A stretch of 64,000 nt of DNA from assembly GCA_029204225.1 (NCBI GenBank), contig MU832026.1, positions 26,817 through 90,816 on the forward strand. The letters are read 5' to 3'. Every line of letters begins with the position of its first letter. Positions within the stretch are counted from its first letter, which is position 1. The notes beneath the pieces are model-generated. The model saw only the letters and a list, made by a program, of their open reading frames with translations, ran no database searches and was not told the origin of the DNA. The DNA is from Diphasiastrum complanatum. Lineage: Eukaryota; Streptophyta; Lycopodiopsida; Lycopodiales; Lycopodiaceae. Positions 58,401 through 64,000 of this stretch are shown one piece after another. A program made the translations under genes and the position numbers.

Positions 58401-61400
58401 CTTAAGATTAGTTTTCCTTCACAAGAGAGACAAATGTAGTCCCCATAAGTGAAGAGGAAGAGACAATAGAGATAGGCCAAATCACTCCATTAACGGGATA
58501 CCAATTCTTAAGGTCAAAAACCCTTCTTATGCTCACGAGGACCGCTCTTCTTTGGGTACCCGTTCTTGAGTTCTTGTTCTTTGGCCATGGCTCCTCATCT
58601 TAGGCACTCTATGAGTAGCTACACATCAGAACCATGACTAGTCTTTAGCTTATCATGGGTTCATCTTTTCTGGCATTAGCATATTCATGGAGGTACACCT
58701 TATGCCTACACATGCCAAACCACATTAGTGTTTCTTAATCAAATTTGCATAGCCAAAAACATCCATAAATAACGCACTGAACTTTGTCCTCAACGCAGGT
58801 CTTTGTGGTAAGGGCCTAAAATTTTTTGATATTCTTGGAAGAAATTCTCTTCCATCAGTCTTGCATCCATTGTTCAATGGTTTTTAAACTTGAGAAGGTA
58901 GAGCGTAGATGTCGTATCTTTCCTTTGGATATTAAAACTCCTTAAGCTCTTCGTGGGAGAATTCATTACCATTGCTTGTAGGAATTTAGCCATTGATTAT
59001 ATGCGATGTCATTAGCCATTTTTTGTGGGAGATTACTATTTAATTGTCATTTATAGTGTTTTATGCTTCATTAATATGAAATAATGTGATTGCATATCAA
59101 GGTTATGTCTAGGATAAAACCCTCATAACAAAGGAGATGTGCAATCTTCAACCCTATGGAGTCTAGCCACAAAGTCTTAGACCATCAACTTCATCATGCA
59201 AAGCGTGAGCCAAATGCTAGAAAATGCCTACTCACATGATTAGTGCCCTATAGTAGGTGGAAGTCACAAAACAAACATATGTTCATATTAGCTTTCATAC
59301 AATTGTTCAATGACCATTGTACTAAGTTTGTATCACTTCTCCAGAGGTGAAGGGCGGACTCAATCGTGATGAAGGTTAGCACTAAAGAGCAAAGGCAATA
59401 AAACAAAGTCCCTATGTTCTCATGGAATATAAGGCAAATGTACATCTTCAGCTTGCTCAAAATCATAGATTGCATCCATGATTGTCTATGGCATGCACTC
59501 AACTACCTCCATGTCTAGTATATGGACACCTTGAGAATGGCAGGTTTACTCCATGCAAAATCCAAGAGATCCAAAATGAGGCTGCGTATCATCATTATTA
59601 GATTCCGAAACATTCCATGTTCCTTACTATATTTTGTTTCATGGCCAAAATTAATGTAAACATTGATGTACCTTCAGTTATTACTTGGCTATAAAGTAGG
59701 TGAGTGGTGGCCTAACCACTAGCAATTGTCATTTATTACTCGGTTATAAGATTTGTCGCACTTCTTTACACATGTCATGATCCAGATCCAAACCTGAGAT
59801 ATCGGAGAGCATAGACATCGTTTCACACAACAAGTTGGGTGTTGAAAGCAGAATGTCTATATCAGGTGGCATACAACCCGAGGTTTCAATACACCAATTG
59901 AATCGAACTAAATTGACAAGCAGTTGGCTTCAGAAGAACCAGCCAAACGGAATACTGTCGGCAGCCATAACAACTTCATCAAGTTGGTGTTGAAAGGATC
60001 ATCTAAGCTCAAAATACTTCAAACCTTAGGTTAAAGAAATTGGTAGCTAAGTTCTACTACAGGATACAAGCAAAGGATGGCAATAATTAATGAATCAATG
60101 AATCAAGCAAATTAGAAGGGCCAAACTGCAACCATTGGATATTTAAGATGCAAAAATTCTCGTGGATAAGGATCTGTGGGGTATTATTCCCAAAGAAGAG
60201 ACTAGGCCCCATACATGATAGGAGGCTAAAGGTTTTGACAAAGGAAGTAGAATAAATCACTTAAATATCATCCCACACATCAAAGATGCAAAGCGACCAC
60301 ACTCAGATCAATGTTGCATATATTAAGAATGAGTGCAAGCAAGTCTTTTACAGTTCACCTTACAAGACTCAAAGACATTGCAAATCAGCTTGCAGCTATA
60401 GGTAAGAGAGCCTAAATTTAGACTCAGTGTCCATCGTTCTTAGCAAGCAGCTTGCCATATTGTCATGACCCTCTGGACAATCGACCCATTTTTCACTTTG
60501 TACCCCTTCACTTTGGAATAAATTTTTGCAATTGAGTCTCCAGTTGTGTTTGCATCAAATTTACGATTCCAAAGTATCAGAATATAAATTGCTGCCTGAT
60601 TATTCCAGGTTCTAAGAGCTCCGATAGAAATGGATAGTCTAGTGACCTAGTGTATGATGGTCAGTCCCTCTGCTGTGACAAGGGCTAAGTACTAGTCAAT
60701 GACCCAGTGAACAAATCACATGTAATGCCCTGAAAGATAAATTACAAAAATTTGGCCAGCTTTTGGGTAGAATATCAGACTACCTTCCAGAGGCCTTGGA
60801 GAGGTCTCGTCTTGGTTGGAGTGCATTGAAGCACTTTTACGAAATATTCAGGTTCAGGTAACTGCTTTCCCTGACTCAGCGCCCGCATTCTGTCCCTTCT
60901 CATCTGCCTTCTTTCTGCCGTGTCACCACCAGCACTTGTGACTTTACTTGCTAGAAAATGATACATTTCATAAGGAAAGCTACCAGGGGGACTGCAACCG
61001 GACTTGTAAACCTCGAATCCACCAACCCTAGAAGGATGACTGTTATTGCCAAGCTGGGAGCTAGATCCAAAAGAAGTCACTGTTGCTGCCTCTGCTAGCG
61101 ATAAACGTTTCCCAGCAAGTTTCTGCTGATGCATTTCCTCCATCAACAGGTGATTTATGCCAATAAAATGCACATTAACCATAGTTAATCCCATAGAAAC
61201 TGCTGTTTCTGTATCAAACCCTATCTTCTCAAACTGATCCCGCTGAATAACTGGGGCATCTCTGAGTGATTGCATTATCTCATTTGCAGAATAACATGGA
61301 TCTTTATATGCATGCCGATCTACGAAACATAGATCGCTTCCATCTGAAGATACCCCGATCCAAAGAAAGGGGATCTTGCAGACGCCATAGCTGCCACACG

Positions 61401-61835
61401 TTGCAGGCAACACCTTGAAACCCAAGATGAAATGCGTTCCCCACTCGAAATCCACAAGACAGCCACGCCCCTTGTTGCCTATGCCTCTCCAGAATCCAAT
61501 CACCTTTTCCCACCGCAACAACACTCCATGCAGCACTCGCAAGCAAACACGCCCCTTACCCCATCGCTTCACACAAGTCCGCCTTCCCACGACCTTTCGC
61601 ACATCTGAAGCCACACCTTGCTATCATCCTTGCAGAGGCCACGCAAGCGGCGACTGACACAGGCACACTGCCCGACTTCAGAGGGGCTCAGAAATGAAAG
61701 AACAAGAGCAAGATTGTCATCCCCGAGATCATTGAGGCGCTTCTTCTCAACAGAGCCAGGCAGGAAAGCTTCTTCTTCACCTCTGGCCTTCTCTTCTTCC
61801 GCAATCGTTTTGTGTTCCCTAATTTTTCCCATCAT
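55406..61835 (-). CDS. F-box protein gene, long intron, one frameshift
   Basis: Probable substrate receptor of an SCF ubiquitin ligase. The start at 61,835 opens with an acidic/basic leader and an F-box at residues 34-76 (RLNDLGDDNLALVLSFLSPS, then EVGQCACVSRRLRGLC), ending MCERSWEGGLV-stop at 61,569. The continuation KRWGKGRVCLRVLHG and EKVIGFWRGIG lies one base out of frame, so a one-base loss falls between 61,569 and 61,622. The second part includes WGTHFILGF, IPFLWIGVS, PPGSFPYEMYHFLASKV and LQGLWK, where AAG|GTAGTC (exon end 60,784) is a phase-0 donor. The next exon begins after TTTTTGTAG at 55,894 with GLCHCMSLDFILLSYDEQGG and ends CLLDVVDK-stop at 55,406. This architecture matches a plant F-box family (Arabidopsis At3g12350/At5g39450 type) as I recall it. 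The intron is 4,889 bp. Whether the shift is a sequencing error or a lesion is open. Confidence 0.8.
55895..56587 (-). other. F-box gene intron, 3' part, no element seen
   Basis: AT-rich intron sequence without coding motifs. The polypyrimidine stretch and TAG next to 55,894 form the acceptor. Confidence 0.6.
56588..56635 (+). repeat. 47-bp direct repeat, left copy
   Basis: TACCATCACAATAAAGATGT, then CAATGCCT-AATATACATATT, is repeated at 57,478-57,524 with one or two changes. Confidence 0.9.
56660..56702. repeat. Alternating purine-pyrimidine tract
   Basis: ATGCGCGCACGCGTGCATGC followed by ACACACA and TACGTACGTAC. Such sequence can adopt Z-form DNA; whether it does so here is unknown. Confidence 0.7.
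56735..56830. repeat. GTTCC/GGAAC cluster 3
   Basis: ATTCCGGAACGAGCGTTCCAG, cut short here as ATTCCGGAACGAGCGTTCC, and a second diverged motif (TTCTGAAACGTGAGCGTTTT). TGCTATTATG occurs in both halves, so it may be a diverged tandem duplication. Confidence 0.6.
57025..57472. mobile_element. Fold-back element (MITE-like), about 445 bp
   Basis: The outer arms CCATGGAATTAATGAAC (57,027) and GTTCATTAATTCTATGG (57,456) are inverted copies. Further in, AACCGTGGTGAACCGTAC with TAATTAATTAAT and then AATATGCAAAAAAAAGGGCC pair with the right arm (57,360-57,455). An extra copy of the GAACCGTAC sequence (57,045-57,105) interrupts the left arm. The loop is a short tandem array of ACAGATGATTTCAC-like units (57,237-57,345). 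No ORF is present, so it would be non-autonomous. It lies inside the F-box intron. Confidence 0.7.
57478..57524 (+). repeat. 47-bp direct repeat, right copy
   Basis: Partner of 56,588-56,635. The pair brackets GTTCC cluster 3 and the fold-back element. Confidence 0.9.
57718..57790. repeat. GTTCC/GGAAC cluster 4
   Basis: GCGTTCCGATCCGGAACGCTG, quoted to 20 bases as CGTTCCGATCCGGAACGCTG, followed by GAATTCCGGAACCGTTCCAG and GCGTTCCGGAACAGGACGC. It is preceded by a run of A, as clusters 1 and 2 adjoin A/T runs. Confidence 0.7.
57791..60783 (-). other. F-box gene intron, 5' part, no element recognised
   Basis: About 3 kb without a frame or motif that I can support. The GTAGTC donor is at 60,783. 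Short frames at 58,027-58,480 and 59,248-59,502 carry no known domain. Confidence 0.55.
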
Positions 61836-62078
61836 AGCTCACTGATACAAAGCAATAGAGCAGGATCGTATGAAAAGTATACCGAAAAACTGGATCGAAC
61901 AAAAAATGAATGGAATTGGTCGATCCTTCATCCCATCCTCTCTTTGGATTTAGAAAAAAAAAATTTAGGGGCATGCCTTTGCCTTTTTGTGATAAGGGCC
62001 TCCTATAACATGGAGGTATATTCCATTGTTGGGCAGGTATAGACGTGTGCCCGACTCATATGAACATCAAAGTTGCAC
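61836..62078 (-). promoter_or_regulatory. Upstream region of the F-box gene
   Basis: Presumed 5' UTR and core promoter by position. I see no convincing TATA box; an A/T-rich stretch lies at 61,947-61,970. Confidence 0.35.
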
Positions 62079-62079
62079 T

Positions 62080-62100
62080 GCACGTTCCGGAACGGGTTTC
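62080..62100. repeat. GTTCC/GGAAC cluster 5
   Basis: CACGTTCCGGAACGGGTTTC, about 250 bases upstream of the F-box start. A diverged relative lies at 62,578-62,640 (GTTCTGGACAG, GTTCGGAAC, CTGGAACGCA). Confidence 0.6.
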
Positions 62101-62376
62101 GGGAATTTGCTCTGAATGTTGTTCAAGAATTTTTTTTTTTTTTTTGCAATATGGTATTCGAATTGCAAAACATTTTATGGGGGATCTCATGGTAGTGTTT
62201 CAAAAAATTTATGGGAGATCTGAGGGTAGTGTTTCGATACAAGGACCCTATTTTTGTCAGATAATATTGTTCTGATTGTTTTTAATAGTTGGAAGTTTTT
62301 TTTTTTTTAGTTTTTTTTTCATTTTTATAACCAAAAAAACAAAATTAACTAATCAATATATTGTTTATATAATACA

Positions 62377-62477
<101 letters not shown>

Positions 62478-62640
62478 GCATAGTATATCCATGATATTTA
62501 TTTATATATAAATAAAAACAAAAAAAAATTAACTGCATTTCGGACAATGGAAAAATTAATAACAAAAAAATTTACCTACGTTCTGGACAGTATTCTGTTC
62601 GGAACAAAAGTGTTATGGAATGGGAGATGCCCTGGAACGC

Positions 62641-63770
62641 ATTATGGTGCATCATTGACACAAATATAAAAAACTAACTCGATTGGTATATGATTTTTTG
62701 ATAATAGGATTGATACCCGATTAGCCCAGTCAACGCTCATATCAATATTGATGTCTGGAGTAGGGACAAGAGGATCCATTTCATCATGCTATCAATACAA
62801 TATTTATTTTTTGGTATTCAAAATTTACATATATAATAGATTTTATTCATGCTGCCCAAATACATTGGTGGGCACCAACAAAGTATCGGCCTTTACATAA
62901 TGCATTTAGTAAAGATCGTTTTTTCATTAGCTGCATCTTATCCTTGAAAAAAAGTGTGATTAGAAAAGAAAAAAATCTACTTGTATTTGAGTTTATACTT
63001 GGCAAGTATCACCCTTGCAATAATAGCTAGGCAAGTTGATAGCAGCCACCAATTTGTAATCCTACTTATATTCATATTGAATGTCTCGAATTTTTTAGAA
63101 AAGTGTTATACCATGAATCAATTGGTTTAAAAAATTTCAATACCCACCCAACAATAGCAAATATGTATATCCACATGTTAGGGTTGGGTGTATATTTTCA
63201 ATACTTATAGAGTTGGGTTGATGACATAGAATTGGGTTGATGACCTTTTCTTGACATTGCTTTGCAAAGGGGCCATACTATGTGTTCAAGTTGGTCAATG
63301 GAGTTTATGCAAAGATTTTCAGTTGACATATATACATGTAATTGAGCGATTGAATAGGGGATAAGTGAAGGTGAATACGTGAGGTCAGATAGCAGAGAGC
63401 GCGATCTTACCAGTAAATGACTCCTCAGAGTTAGTGATTGTAGAGAGAGAGCATTTAGATTTTTAGCAATTATTCTTGGATCCGTAAGTAGGATCACGCG
63501 CTTATCAACGCAATTGTATTGTGGTCTAATTGTCGTCTTTACAACCTTTCATTATACATATTCGCTATTGTTCTACTTCATTGCATTCTTGTTGAATGAT
63601 AACTCTCACTCCCTTTTACACAAACACCAATATCAAAGAATTGTATGGTTGTCTATGACGCCTTATTGATTCTTGGGTGCATCACTGTACTCTCAACCTG
63701 CATGACGTACTAACATCATCACCAACAACCATAATCTAATAAAGATTTTCTAATTGCATTTAAATCATTT
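62641..63770. other. Unassigned AT-rich sequence
   Basis: No gene recognised. The 99-codon minus-strand frame at 63,198-63,497 has no known domain. Confidence 0.35.
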
Positions 63771-63779
63771 CATATACAT

Positions 63780-63875
63780 TTTTTAATCCTATATGCACAC
63801 ACTTTGAATCGAACTTCAATCATTGAGGTCAAAAAAGAAAATGCTAACCCATTATGCCACTATTCCAAGACAACT
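63780..63875 (-). repeat. tRNA-derived SINE-like sequence or tRNA relic
   Basis: On the minus strand TGGCATAATGGGTTAGCA (63,859-63,842) fits the tRNA A-box and D-loop, and GTTCGATTC (63,814-63,806) fits the B-box about 30 bases further on. No full cloverleaf forms: the anticodon arm region is T-rich (TTTTCTTTTTTGACC) and no acceptor stem is clear. This is the arrangement of a pol III promoter in a plant SINE head, or a decayed tRNA. Confidence 0.55.
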
Positions 63876-64000
63876 AGGATTTAGAAATAGCTAATTACCT
63901 TGCGTTCAATCTTAGAACAATCATATTTTCTATCTAGAAAATTTGTAGCAATGCCTTTGTCGTATAGAGCCAGCTATAAAGATCACCAAGTGTGGATCCT

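Noticed and set aside
60775-61614. ORF of 279 codons taken as a separate gene
   Set aside because: It begins at GTG, not ATG, and its end (LWKVV-stop) runs past a splice donor. It is the middle part of the F-box gene.
62680-62760. Possible tRNA-like sequence (CTCGATTGGTATATGA)
   Set aside because: Only a weak A-box resemblance, with no B-box or stem.

Overview
This window is nuclear DNA of a land plant. The evidence is a group III WRKY transcription factor gene and a plant-type F-box gene, both with GT-AG introns, set in AT-rich sequence full of Ty1/copia and Ty3/gypsy LTR retrotransposon remains, CT/GA and AT microsatellites and small fold-back or SINE-like repeats. The long F-box intron, the unusually long WRKY protein and the repeat density would fit a fern, lycophyte or other large-genome lineage, but nothing in the window fixes the species.

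Layout. 1-7.4 kb: a partial LTR, a truncated minus-strand copia element (gag plus protease/integrase, LTR and PBS), an orphan 419-codon ORF and a gypsy-like 3' end (PPT plus LTR). 7.4-11.3 kb: a 36-bp minisatellite, a 113-bp direct repeat flanking a degenerate coding stretch, and a dispersed repeat here called R1. 12.5-15.3 kb: the WRKY gene (minus strand, three exons, apparently intact) with a 73-bp tandem array just upstream of its start. 15.3-19.3 kb: unassigned sequence with diverged internal duplications. 19.3-22.1 kb: an internally deleted copia derivative interrupted by a gypsy-type LTR. 22.1-26.3 kb: R1 repeats with a small conserved ORF. 26.3-41.4 kb: at least five copia pieces in both orientations; the most complete has 5' LTR 34,520-35,381, PBS, gag, integrase, RT, RNase H and PPT. 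41.4-43.4 kb: remains of an unrecognised gene with a ParB-like motif. 43.4-45.1 kb: two unusual degenerate motif arrays. 46-50 kb: short repeats, a 150-bp GA tract, a gypsy RNase H relic and a copia gag/protease/integrase relic. 50-53 kb: CT-rich tracts, short tandem duplications and a telo-box. 55.4-61.8 kb: an F-box gene (minus strand) whose last exon lies 4.9 kb from the rest; a one-base frameshift separates the F-box from the following domain. Its intron holds a fold-back element and GTTCC-rich palindromic clusters. 62-64 kb: an AT tract and a tRNA-derived SINE-like promoter.

Only the WRKY and F-box loci look like host genes with roles outside mobile elements. The retroelement ORFs carry stops, frameshifts and, in two copies, an Asn in place of the protease catalytic Asp, so most are dead. 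Retroelement boundaries are read by eye and approximate unless a TG...CA end, PBS or PPT is stated.
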